A stretch of DNA of 44,653 nt from Flavobacteriales bacterium UBA7666. Lineage in GTDB: Bacteria > Bacteroidota > Bacteroidia > Flavobacteriales_D > Crocinitomicaceae. The first letter of the stretch is position 1, and each line of letters starts with the position of its first letter. Positions 8,226-15,683 of the stretch are shown here, piece after piece. The position numbers and the translations under genes are program-made. The stretch covers positions 1 to 44,653 of the forward strand of contig DLHO01000023.1 in NCBI GenBank assembly GCA_002483265.1. The letters run 5' to 3'. Under the pieces are notes generated by a model that searched no databases, had not been told where the DNA came from, and worked only from the letters and a program-made list of their open reading frames with translations.

Positions 8226-8838
8226 ATTTCTCCAACTCAAACATCTTCTTAGAAATCCGGACGCGCAATTCTTTTGCTACCTGATCAATCAACCAGCTAG
8301 TACCACGAATAATTGAACGGACTTTGGGTTTGTTGCAATCGTCTCGTTTGGATTTGATGGACTCCCAGGAATTAGCTTCTTTGGACCAGGAATCAACCAG
8401 AATACCATTTTTGTAAAGAGTTGCTGTCACAAGAAACCTCAAGGAAGATTTGTAAACATAAGCCATCGAATAATCCCACGAACAACTGTCAATGTAACTT
8501 TGACGTTCGATTGATTCACTGAGATCCATGACGTCAATGTAAAGTACATAGCCAGCGGTGTCGGACTGAAGCATCACATTGTTTTTATTCAGATAGGAAG
8601 TGAGTTTGGTGTTGAACTGAGCAGCTATTTGTTCAGAGGAATAATCATGGACGTAGCTTGGATATTGTGGTATTTCATTCCAATCATATGGATCGAAAAG
8701 CGGGAAATAATCTTCGGGATAAACTCCTGAATTGGCAGTTGTAACGAATTGAACAGCAACTTCATGCTTTAATTTCTTTCCTTTTTTACAGGAAATAAGA
8801 CACACCGATAATGCAAAAACGTAGAAAATAGGTTTCAT
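8224..8838 (-). CDS. Hypothetical lipoprotein, 204 aa
   Basis: No family is recognised. The signal sequence ends in a lipobox with LISC (Cys17) followed by KKGKK, so it should be a lipoprotein exported across the inner membrane; Bacteroidetes lipoproteins of this kind often reach the outer membrane. The remaining sequence is polar with aromatic stretches (YPEDYFPLFDPYDWNEIPQYPSY) and a segment YVLYIDVMDLSESIERQSY suggesting a beta sheet; the C terminus is helical (WLIDQVAKELRVRISKKMFELEK). The pattern, with two-strand sheet and amphipathic helices, is loosely like small envelope proteins of the LptE/GNA1162 kind, but this is only an impression. Monocistronic. Confidence 0.7.
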   Translation of the reverse strand: MKPIFYVFALSVCLISCKKGKKLKHEVAVQFVTTANSGVYPEDYFPLFDPYDWNEIPQYPSYVHDYSSEQIAAQFNTKLTSYLNKNNVMLQSDTAGYVLYIDVMDLSESIERQSYIDSCSWDYSMAYVYKSSLRFLVTATLYKNGILVDSWSKEANSWESIKSKRDDCNKPKVRSIIRGTSWLIDQVAKELRVRISKKMFELEK

Positions 8839-8964
8839 GTACGCAGTTTAATCGCTGCCTCAAAACAAATTACGTGCCAAGTGTTAAAATATTGTTAATC
8901 GAGAAGGGTGATCCTTGCTCAAGGGCTGAATAAATCCAATTATAAAGTGATACTAAGCCGTAGA

Positions 8965-8997
8965 TGTCCCATGAATATCCCAAGGATATCCCAATGA
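8965..8997. repeat. Three tandem 11-bp direct repeats upstream of the DUF4287 gene
   Basis: TGTCCCATGAA, TATCCCAAGGA and TATCCCAATGA follow each other without spacer at 8965, 8976 and 8987. A degenerate fourth unit may precede them at 8954. The 11-base period is one helical turn, and the array abuts a TTG (8998-9000) upstream of the TAATTTTG box, the place for an activator or repressor site. Confidence 0.55.
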
Positions 8998-9023
8998 TTG
9001 TATGTATTTTAAACAATTCAAAC

Positions 9024-9031
9024 TAATTTTG
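9024..9031 (+). promoter_or_regulatory. -7 box TAATTTTG for the DUF4287 gene
   Basis: A perfect TAnnTTTG ending five bases before the ATG at 9037, so a leaderless or very short leader is predicted. A TTG at 8998-9000 lies 23 bases upstream, at the long end of the accepted spacing. Confidence 0.65.
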
Positions 9032-9036
9032 CACGA

Positions 9037-9246
9037 ATGAAAAAAGAATACTGGGACGTTACAGACGAACAAGTCATTGAAAAAACAGGAAAACCCATTG
9101 CATTTTGGATGGAAACCCTCAAGGAGTTCAACGCAGGAGGAAAGAAATCCAATGAAGTAGTTGGATTCTTACAAGAAACGCATGGAGTGCCTCGTTATTG
9201 GGCAAGAACCCTTACGACACTTTTTTTGAAAAGTACAGAAAGCTAA
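9037..9246 (+). CDS. Small DUF4287-family protein
   Basis: A 69-residue cytoplasmic protein. The pattern VIEKTGKPIAFWMETLKEF, then KSNEVVGFLQETHGVPRYWARTLTTLFL, matches the DUF4287 helical fold (an IxxxTGKxxxxW start, then a helix and a HG loop followed by a helix). The family function is not established; longer relatives carry a second domain of unknown or stress-related role. The gene is alone, with its own promoter box and an upstream array of 11-bp repeats, which hints at specific regulation. The stop is followed by a 33-bp gap to the desaturase gene on the other strand. Confidence 0.75.
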   Translation: MKKEYWDVTDEQVIEKTGKPIAFWMETLKEFNAGGKKSNEVVGFLQETHGVPRYWARTLTTLFLKSTES

Positions 9247-9279
9247 TTTGTATTCCCTTTACAGGCTCTGAAAATAATC

Positions 9280-10407
9280 CTAACTCGGAATTCGGAATTC
9301 GGAATTCGGCATTAATACATTAGGTTTTCCTAATTGGTATAAAAATGCGAAATGCGAGTTTACGGCACCCATGAAGGACTTGTTTTCCAAATATGGAACT
9401 CCAAACTCTTCAGCTGTTTCTTTCACGATCTCCGCAATATGTGGATAGTGAACATGTGAGATGTACGGAAATAAATGATGTTCCACCTGAAAATTTAATC
9501 CACCGACATACCAGGAAATCCACTTGCTCTTGCGTGCAAAATTAGCCGTGGTTTGAAGCTGATGCATTGCCCAGTCGTTTTCAATAATTCCTTCTTCATT
9601 TGGAAGCGGATGACTTGTTCCCTCAACGGTATGAGCCAATTGAAAAACCAATGCAAGAATGAACCCCGCAATTGCCTGCATGATTAAGAACCCTGCAATA
9701 GTTGCCCCAACAGGTAGACCAACAATCCCGATTGGTAAGTATAAAATAGTGAAGAAGTAAATTGCCTTCATCAAAATGATTTGACTGAATTTCCGGATAC
9801 TGCTTTTCTTCTCCTCACAAAAAGTTTTGTGTTTCCGGTATTGAATGAATTGGACAAAATCTTTTAGGGTTACCCAATACAAAGTCAAGATCGAATAAAA
9901 GAAAACCACATAAATGAATTGATAACGATGGTAAGCTTTACGCTCTGAATGCGGACAAAAACGCATTAACAATTTGTCATCAATATCCTCATCCATATTT
10001 GCAACGTTCGTATAAGTGTGATGTAACACATTATGCTGCATTTTCCAATTACAAACAGAACCACCCAATAAGTTGAGCGTATGTCCCATGAAATAGTTTA
10101 AAGCTTTATTTTTTGAGAAAGCACCATGATTCGCATCGTGCATGACACTCATTCCAATACCGGCCAATGCAAATCCCATGACAGCCCAAAGTAATAACTG
10201 TGCAAAAACAGGAAGTTCAAGAGTAAGAATTAAAATGAAAGGGGTGAGGTAAACCGACAAAAGGGTAAAAGCCTTGATGTATAGTTTGCGATTTCCTTGT
10301 TTTTTTATCTTGTTTTCGCTGAAGTATCCATCTACGCGCTTTTTTAGTGTTGGAAAGAAGTGTTCAAGGTCTTTCTTCTTCCATTTCACTGAACCTATTT
10401 CGCTCAT
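9280..10407 (-). CDS. Fatty acid desaturase, front-end/acyl-lipid type
   Basis: A 375-residue membrane di-iron desaturase that introduces a double bond into acyl chains of lipids or acyl-CoA. The three His boxes are present: HDANHG, HNVLHHTYTN and QVEHHLFP. A Gln at the start of the third box places it with front-end (delta-5/6 type) desaturases; the N-terminal cytochrome b5 domain found in eukaryotic relatives is absent, as is usual in bacteria. Paired hydrophobic segments lie between boxes 1 and 2 and 2 and 3. The final residues NSEFRIPS are encoded by an intergenic repeat tract, so the natural C terminus may have been extended. Probably involved in membrane fluidity or PUFA-like lipids. 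Confidence 0.92.
   Translation of the reverse strand: MSEIGSVKWKKKDLEHFFPTLKKRVDGYFSENKIKKQGNRKLYIKAFTLLSVYLTPFILILTLELPVFAQLLLWAVMGFALAGIGMSVMHDANHGAFSKNKALNYFMGHTLNLLGGSVCNWKMQHNVLHHTYTNVANMDEDIDDKLLMRFCPHSERKAYHRYQFIYVVFFYSILTLYWVTLKDFVQFIQYRKHKTFCEEKKSSIRKFSQIILMKAIYFFTILYLPIGIVGLPVGATIAGFLIMQAIAGFILALVFQLAHTVEGTSHPLPNEEGIIENDWAMHQLQTTANFARKSKWISWYVGGLNFQVEHHLFPYISHVHYPHIAEIVKETAEEFGVPYLENKSFMGAVNSHFAFLYQLGKPNVLMPNSEFRIPS
9285..9315. repeat. GAATTCG tandem tract overlapping the desaturase 3' end
   Basis: CGGAATTC units repeat three times at 9287-9309, then CGGCATT. The tract codes the last residues (NSEFRIPS) and stop region of the minus-strand desaturase. It matches the AATTCG tracts at 5165 and 10599. 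Confidence 0.65.
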
Positions 10408-10770
10408 TCAATTAAGTTAGGGGCGTAAGATAGATATAAAAAACTGCTTTCAATAATTTATGGGGAACCTTTCGACTAACCCTTCCCTTTTCACGATTGA
10501 AATGAAATAATGAAATAAGTTAATATTCAGTTTATCAATGATTTAATCATATCGTCCGATTATTAGGACTCCAATTTAACGCCTTATTATCTGTTCATTT
10601 TCAATTCGCAATTCGCATCCCGATAGCTATCGGGACGCAATTCACATGTCAATTAGTCAGGAAATTTGAATTGGCACAGCGCTTGACATTCCCTGTCGTC
10701 AGTAGTTTTTTCTTAACTTATCTCAATCGATAGTAAGATCAATGACATTTTGACGTTAATATACACATAC
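10408..10770. other. Divergent intergenic region with AATTCG tract and TCCCGATAGC palindrome
   Basis: 363 bases between the divergent desaturase and lon genes. At 10599-10655 an AATTCGCAATTCGCA tract is interrupted by the perfect 18-bp palindrome TCCCGATAGCTATCGGGA (10618-10635) and then resumes as GCAATTCAC. A smaller palindrome ATGATTTAATCAT lies at 10538-10550. No CIRCE element and no exact TAnnTTTG box for lon were seen; the promoters must lie here but I cannot place them. Confidence 0.6.
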
Positions 10771-13188
10771 ATGAAAGATTCATTCGACAATACAATCATA
10801 GTCTCATCAGAAGAAGATGCAGAATTTTTGCCTTTGATGTCTCAGGACGACGAAGACAATATGAATAAAGAAATTTTCCCGGAAGACCTGCCTATTTTGC
10901 CTTTACGAAATAATGTGCTCTTTCCCGGTGTCATGATCCCTATTACAATAGGTCGGGACAAATCCTTGAAATTGCTGCAAGATGCCAATAAGGGGAAACG
11001 CATAATTGGGGTTGTTTCACAAATTGATCAGGAAGAAGAAAGTCCTGAATTCAATGACTTACACCGCGTTGGTACCGTTGCGCAGATTGTACGTTTATTG
11101 AAAATGCCTGACGGATCTTCCACCGTAATTATTCAGGGTAAAAGACGTTTTGAGATCGCGGAACCTTATCAGACAGAACCTTATATGCGTGCTAAGGTAA
11201 ATTTCCTCACAGAAATTTTACCGGAAAAGGACGATCAGGAAATGGATTTGTTGTTCCGAAATGTGAAAGAACTAGCACTTCAGATTATTAAAGATAGCCC
11301 GAATATTCCTTCTGAAGCAGCATTTGCAATTGGAAATATTGAATCTCCCACATTCATGGTGAATTTCATTTCTTCCAACATGAATGCGGACGTGAAGAAA
11401 AAACAAGAGTTGTTGGAAGAATTAGATTTCCGCAAACGTGCACGCATGGTAGTAGAGCATTTGACGCTTGAATCACAATTGCTTGAAATGCGCAACGAGA
11501 TTCAATCGAAAGTGCGTCTGGATATGGATCGTCAGCAGAGGGAATACTTCTTGCATCAACAAATTCGAACCATTCAGGATGAGTTGGGAGATAATCCGCA
11601 AGAGCAAGATGTAAAAGACTTGGAAGATCGCGCAGCAAAGAAATTGTGGACAAAAGAAGTTTCGAAATTGTTCTACAAAGAGCTGGCGAAATTACAGCGC
11701 ATGAATCCTCAGGGAGCAGAATATACGGTTCAGCTGAATTATTTGGACACGCTGCTTGATCTGCCATGGAATGAATATTCTAAGGACAATCTGGATTTGA
11801 AACGAGCTGCGAAAATTTTGGAACGCGATCATTTCGGATTGGAAAAAGTGAAAGAACGTATTCTGGAATATTTGGCCGTTTTGAAACTGAAAGGCGATAT
11901 GAAATCTCCAATCTTATGTTTCTATGGTCCTCCGGGAGTTGGTAAAACGTCTTTAGGTAAATCTGTGGCGGAAGCTTTGGGTCGTAAATATGTTCGCATG
12001 TCTCTTGGTGGTGTTCACGATGAAGCTGAAATTCGCGGTCACCGTAAAACCTACATTGGAGCAATGCCGGGTCGTGTGATGCAGCATTTGAAAAAAGCAG
12101 GTTCTGCCAATCCGGTCTTTGTTCTGGATGAGATTGATAAATTAGGAAGAAGTAATCACGGAGATCCGTCTTCTGCTTTATTGGAAGTACTTGATCCGGA
12201 ACAAAATAGTTCGTTCTATGACAACTATGTAGAAACGGAATTCGACCTTTCTAAAGTGATGTTCATTGCTACGGCAAATAGTTTGTCAACCATTCAGGGG
12301 CCTTTACTTGACCGAATGGAGATCATCGAAGTAAATGGATATACGATTGAAGAGAAAATTGAAATCGCGAAAAAACATTTGTTGCCGAAACAACTGGAAG
12401 CACATGGAATTACGAAAAAACAACTGATCCTGGATCGCAAAGCATTGGAAAGAGTCATTGAGAATTACACCAATGAATCAGGAGTGCGTGGTTTGGATAA
12501 AAAACTGGCAAAACTGGCTCGTCACAGAGCAAAACAGGTTGCTTTGGAGGAGAAATTCTCAGAAAAAATTGATATCGAAGAATTGGTAAGCATTCTGGGG
12601 GCTGGCCGCGAAAAAACGAAATACGATAACAACGATGTACCCGGAGTAGTAACCGGATTGGCTTGGACAAGTGTTGGAGGAGATATTCTCTTCATCGAAT
12701 CTTCTTTAACAAAAGGAAAAGGGAAATTGACCTTGACCGGAAACCTGGGAGATGTCATGAAAGAATCTGCAGTCATTGCTTTAGAGTTTTTAAAGGCCCA
12801 CAGTGATTGGTTGGATTTGGAGCAAGATGTGTTCGATGAGAAAAACGTACACATCCACGTTCCGGAAGGGGCAACACCGAAAGATGGACCAAGCGCCGGA
12901 ATTACCATGTTAACTTCGTTAGCAAGTTCATTCTCCGGAAGAAAAGTGAAGAAAAACCTGGCAATGACAGGTGAGATCACTTTACGTGGTGAAGTACTTC
13001 CTGTTGGTGGAATCAAAGAAAAAATTCTTGCCGCTAAAAGAGCAAATATCAAAGAAATCATTTTGAGTGAGCGCAACCGGAAGGATGTAGAAGAAATCAC
13101 TGCTGATTACGTGAAAGGATTGAAGTTTCACTATGTCAAAATGATGCGGGAAGTAATAGATTTGGCTTTGGAAAAGAAAAGTAAATAG
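10771..13188 (+). CDS. lon: ATP-dependent protease Lon
   Basis: Lon degrades damaged and short-lived regulatory proteins in the cytoplasm. All parts are present in 805 residues: the N-terminal LAN domain (LPILPLRNNVLFPGVMIPI), a coiled region, the AAA+ module with Walker A GPPGVGKTS near residue 386 and Walker B VFVLDEIDK, and the protease domain with catalytic Ser in KDGPSAGITM (near 708) and Lys in GGIKEKILAAKRA (near 749). An upstream TTG at 10750 is in frame, but the ATG at 10771 is the usual form and is preferred. The gene is monocistronic, closed by a strong terminator one base after its stop. Confidence 0.97.
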   Translation: MKDSFDNTIIVSSEEDAEFLPLMSQDDEDNMNKEIFPEDLPILPLRNNVLFPGVMIPITIGRDKSLKLLQDANKGKRIIGVVSQIDQEEESPEFNDLHRVGTVAQIVRLLKMPDGSSTVIIQGKRRFEIAEPYQTEPYMRAKVNFLTEILPEKDDQEMDLLFRNVKELALQIIKDSPNIPSEAAFAIGNIESPTFMVNFISSNMNADVKKKQELLEELDFRKRARMVVEHLTLESQLLEMRNEIQSKVRLDMDRQQREYFLHQQIRTIQDELGDNPQEQDVKDLEDRAAKKLWTKEVSKLFYKELAKLQRMNPQGAEYTVQLNYLDTLLDLPWNEYSKDNLDLKRAAKILERDHFGLEKVKERILEYLAVLKLKGDMKSPILCFYGPPGVGKTSLGKSVAEALGRKYVRMSLGGVHDEAEIRGHRKTYIGAMPGRVMQHLKKAGSANPVFVLDEIDKLGRSNHGDPSSALLEVLDPEQNSSFYDNYVETEFDLSKVMFIATANSLSTIQGPLLDRMEIIEVNGYTIEEKIEIAKKHLLPKQLEAHGITKKQLILDRKALERVIENYTNESGVRGLDKKLAKLARHRAKQVALEEKFSEKIDIEELVSILGAGREKTKYDNNDVPGVVTGLAWTSVGGDILFIESSLTKGKGKLTLTGNLGDVMKESAVIALEFLKAHSDWLDLEQDVFDEKNVHIHVPEGATPKDGPSAGITMLTSLASSFSGRKVKKNLAMTGEITLRGEVLPVGGIKEKILAAKRANIKEIILSERNRKDVEEITADYVKGLKFHYVKMMREVIDLALEKKSK

Positions 13189-13224
13189 AAAAATGGTTCG
13201 TCTTCTGACGAACCATTTTTGTTT
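13189..13224 (+). terminator. Intrinsic terminator of lon
   Basis: AAAAATGGTTCGTC (13189-13202) and GACGAACCATTTTT (13207-13220) form a perfect 14-bp stem with a TTCT loop and a T tract. Being A/T-flanked it can also act for the convergent minus-strand unit ending at 13246. Confidence 0.9.
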
Positions 13225-13245
13225 AAACCAATTCCTGCAACTATT

Positions 13246-14280
13246 CTATTCTTTTGGTTCAGACAACCAATAATCTGTCAAAATATTATCATCGTTTAGC
13301 GTGCGCAGGAATGCGATAATCTGTGTTTTTTCACTAGCTGTTAAAGGAATTCCATTGTCCAATAACGGATCTAAAGTACTTGTGTGCTTCACTCCGGTAT
13401 TGTAATGCTCCAATACTTGGTTAATGGTGTAAAAACGGCCATCATGCATATATGGATAAGTCATCAATACATTCCTCAACGTTGGTACTTTGAATTTTCC
13501 TAAGTCATTCGATTGTTGTGTAATCAAATATCTTCCTTGATCTGAAAAAGTAAGGTCAAGTCCATTGTTACGGAAGGAGTAATCGGTAAATAAAGGTTCC
13601 GTGTGACATTGACTGCATTTCTGCTGAAACAAGCTGTATCCCTGTTGTTCTGTCGCAGTAAAGCTGACCTCACCGCGCTTCATCTGATCGTATTTCGAAT
13701 TGTTTGAAACAATCATCATCATAAACTGAGCCAGCGACTTCAAGATGCGTTGGTCGGTTACTTCTTCCGTTCCATAAGCTTCCCTGAACAATTTTTTGTA
13801 TCGTTCGGAAGCTTTCAATTTGAGAATGATATTGGCCAGAGATTCATTCATTTCAACCGGATTTGTAAGTGGAGCAATCGGCATCACTTCGATGTGATTG
13901 ATTCCTCCGTCCCACATAAATGATGGCGACCAAGCCAAATTTACAATCGATGGCGAATTACGCGTTCCAACCAAATTATTCACCCCGGGACTTAATGCTG
14001 TGTTATGCCCTGCGAAAGCATGGGAATTGGCATGACAAGATGCACAAGAAACCGTTCCGTCCGAAGAAAGCAAGGGATCATAGAATAATGCCCTTCCCAA
14101 TGTAAACTTTTTGAAGTCCTGCTTATTGTTTTCAAAATTGTAAACCGGTGCCGGAAAATAATCAGGTGAATTGAATCCCCACTTTTTATAGGGTTCAACG
14201 ATCGCTTTTCGACATGACAGCACTAAACTACTTGCTGCAAGAACAACTAGTAGTTTGGATATTGTCTTCAATTTATTCAT
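13246..14280 (-). CDS. Di-heme cytochrome c peroxidase family, MbnH/MauG-like lipoprotein
   Basis: A 344-residue exported di-heme protein. A signal sequence ending LVLSC (Cys23) predicts a lipoprotein. Two c-type heme sites are seen, CASCH at 79-83 and CSQCH at 222-226, with the family segments GRALFYDPLLSSDGTVSC, SPSFMWDGG, PLTNPVEM and YMHDGRF. This is the CcpA/MauG/MbnH superfamily, which reduces peroxide or uses high-valent iron to oxidise a partner protein. Its immediate upstream neighbour is an MbnP-like protein; in methanotrophs MbnH oxidises a Trp of MbnP to kynurenine, so this gene is more likely an MbnH-type enzyme than a plain peroxidase (inference). The ATG overlaps the end of the upstream gene by 8 bases, implying translational coupling; an open frame from 14334 lies inside that gene and is rejected. 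Confidence 0.88.
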   Translation of the reverse strand: MNKLKTISKLLVVLAASSLVLSCRKAIVEPYKKWGFNSPDYFPAPVYNFENNKQDFKKFTLGRALFYDPLLSSDGTVSCASCHANSHAFAGHNTALSPGVNNLVGTRNSPSIVNLAWSPSFMWDGGINHIEVMPIAPLTNPVEMNESLANIILKLKASERYKKLFREAYGTEEVTDQRILKSLAQFMMMIVSNNSKYDQMKRGEVSFTATEQQGYSLFQQKCSQCHTEPLFTDYSFRNNGLDLTFSDQGRYLITQQSNDLGKFKVPTLRNVLMTYPYMHDGRFYTINQVLEHYNTGVKHTSTLDPLLDNGIPLTASEKTQIIAFLRTLNDDNILTDYWLSEPKE

Positions 14281-15040
14281 GGATGTGCTCAAATTCAAAT
14301 GATCCGTAGAAATCATCTGCCATGGTTTTCGCACCGGAACCCGGCATATGGATCATGGAATTCATACTGACACTTCCAGCAGTTTGCCAAAGTGTTTGCG
14401 GAGCTGCGGATAAATGAATTTGACAATTCCCATTTCCTGTCACAGAAAGGCTGTTACCAACAAAAGTGTGTGATTTGGTTGTTACAACATTGTTTGAACC
14501 GGAAAATCCTCCAAGATGGTAAGCAAATGAACCTCCCATACTGGCATCTGGTGATAATCCTTCTGCTTTCAACATGATGTATCCTGAATTCCAGCTCCAG
14601 AACATTCCCAAAGATGGAGATAGAGCGCCATCTTGAGCGCCTGAAACATTGCGTGTGCTGTCAACTCCAAGTACATATTCCACGTCAGTGTATTCCCCGT
14701 AAGGAACACCTGTCAATTGAACCGATGGTGTTGTCCCGTTCGCTAGATCCAATAAGAAGTAGCTGTTGGGTTGTGTCCACCAAGTACCGTCGTTCTTTTT
14801 CAGGCGAATGTTGGAAATGTAGTATTTGAAAGTGGTGAAATTCAAGGAATCTCCTGTTAATGGATTGACCAAATCCGTATTCAAAGCGAATTCCAAACTG
14901 TCTTGCCAAGTATGTTCAATTTTAAGTGTGACAACATCGGTTCCTGTAGTAGGAGTTGTTGGTTCAATTTTTTCTTTTTTACAAGCTACAGCTATAGTCA
15001 ATACAAGGGCAGTTACACCCAGTTTAAATGTGTTTTTCAT
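14273..15040 (-). CDS. MbnP-like lipoprotein, partner of the di-heme protein
   Basis: A 255-residue lipoprotein with a lipobox ending VAC (Cys20) then KKEK. The body matches the MbnP family: a beta-strand start TLKIEHTWQDSLEFALNT, the signature FTTFKYYISNIRL (residues 68-80), and the Trp-rich motif GMFWSWNSGY (145-154), followed by the EG.SPDASMGGSFAYHLGG segment. MbnP proteins are periplasmic copper-binding partners of MbnH di-heme enzymes, first known from methanobactin operons but also found elsewhere. No methanobactin precursor or biosynthesis gene is visible here. It lies between a small Cys-rich protein gene (34-bp gap) and the MbnH-like gene (8-bp overlap). Confidence 0.85.
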   Translation of the reverse strand: MKNTFKLGVTALVLTIAVACKKEKIEPTTPTTGTDVVTLKIEHTWQDSLEFALNTDLVNPLTGDSLNFTTFKYYISNIRLKKNDGTWWTQPNSYFLLDLANGTTPSVQLTGVPYGEYTDVEYVLGVDSTRNVSGAQDGALSPSLGMFWSWNSGYIMLKAEGLSPDASMGGSFAYHLGGFSGSNNVVTTKSHTFVGNSLSVTGNGNCQIHLSAAPQTLWQTAGSVSMNSMIHMPGSGAKTMADDFYGSFEFEHIHE

Positions 15041-15074
15041 GATGTTTTTTCTAATAATAATTAATCGACTTCGG

Positions 15075-15485
15075 TTAAGCGGCTAATGCAGAATTAGAAA
15101 AACAATTGGGTGGACGAAAACAAGTGCTGATATAAAATTGAGGGGAATTTCCCCGATAGATTCCACCCTCTGAAGCAGATTCTGTTGAAACACCCAGATT
15201 CATTGAATTTGGAACGAACTCCTCTACGAAAAGCAGAAATTCGGTTGATTTGATATTCTTTGGATTGAAAGGAGTTTTCGATTCGTGGTAATCGGATTCG
15301 ATTTTCTTGAGCTGCAAGGAAAGGTAACATTTACCATTACAATGCATCAACGGATTATTCTTATTGATACAGTAAAGTTCGGTAATCTTGATTTGGTTGA
15401 TTTTCCAGTCAATGAAAATAGCAGTCTTTATCGATGCTTGCGTCAAAAACGAACAAATAATCAAAAAAAGGACCAGTCTTTTCAC
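15075..15485 (-). CDS. Small exported Cys-rich protein, first gene of the MbnP/MbnH-like unit
   Basis: A 136-residue protein with a hydrophobic N terminus (LVLFLIICSFLTQASIKTAIFI) that is either a signal peptide or a single anchor. The core has YCINK then HCNGKCYLSLQL, giving Cys39, Cys49 and Cys53 next to His48, and two more Cys near the C terminus (122 and 128, CFRPPNC). The name of the family is not known to me, but this CINK/CNGKC arrangement looks like a metal or redox site, and its position suggests a role with the copper/heme pair downstream. Translation starts at GTG 15485 (MKRLVLF), five bases after a perfect -7 box. Confidence 0.75.
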   Translation of the reverse strand: MKRLVLFLIICSFLTQASIKTAIFIDWKINQIKITELYCINKNNPLMHCNGKCYLSLQLKKIESDYHESKTPFNPKNIKSTEFLLFVEEFVPNSMNLGVSTESASEGGIYRGNSPQFYISTCFRPPNCFSNSALAA

Positions 15486-15489
15486 GTGC

Positions 15490-15497
15490 CAAAAGTA
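15490..15497 (-). promoter_or_regulatory. -7 box TACTTTTG for the MbnP/MbnH-like unit
   Basis: On the minus strand TACTTTTG is a perfect TAnnTTTG and ends four bases before the GTG start, so a leaderless mRNA is predicted. The nearest upstream TTG is about 25 bases away, longer than the usual spacing, so the -33 element is uncertain. Confidence 0.6.
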
Positions 15498-15683
15498 ATC
15501 ATTTCTGTAGTTAAACTCTTAACAAAATTAGAAATAGTTACTTCTAAATTAAGGAAGACATACTGCAATTTGTCTTAAGTTGACTCGGGTCAATGCCCCA
15601 TAAGAACTAAGTGACGGACACAATAGAAATTTCCATTCGACGTTTCACTAGTTTTAGTATCTTCGAATCCGAAATTCAAACAA

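Noticed and set aside
9285..9315. Short tandem repeat considered as a CRISPR remnant
   Set aside because: Units are 7-8 bases without spacers of constant length and no cas gene is near.
10408..10770. CIRCE/HrcA or other heat-shock operator upstream of lon
   Set aside because: No TTAGCACTC-N9-GAGTGCTAA or similar inverted repeat was found; only the GATAGCTATC palindrome and a short ATGATTTAATCAT are present.
12522..13100. 192-codon frame antisense to lon
   Set aside because: It mirrors the lon protease domain codons, with a low-complexity hydrophobic and Ser-rich translation and no start signal; a shadow of a strong gene.
13246..15485. Methanobactin biosynthesis operon
   Set aside because: Only MbnP- and MbnH-like genes are present; no precursor peptide, MbnB or MbnC was found, so the name methanobactin does not apply.
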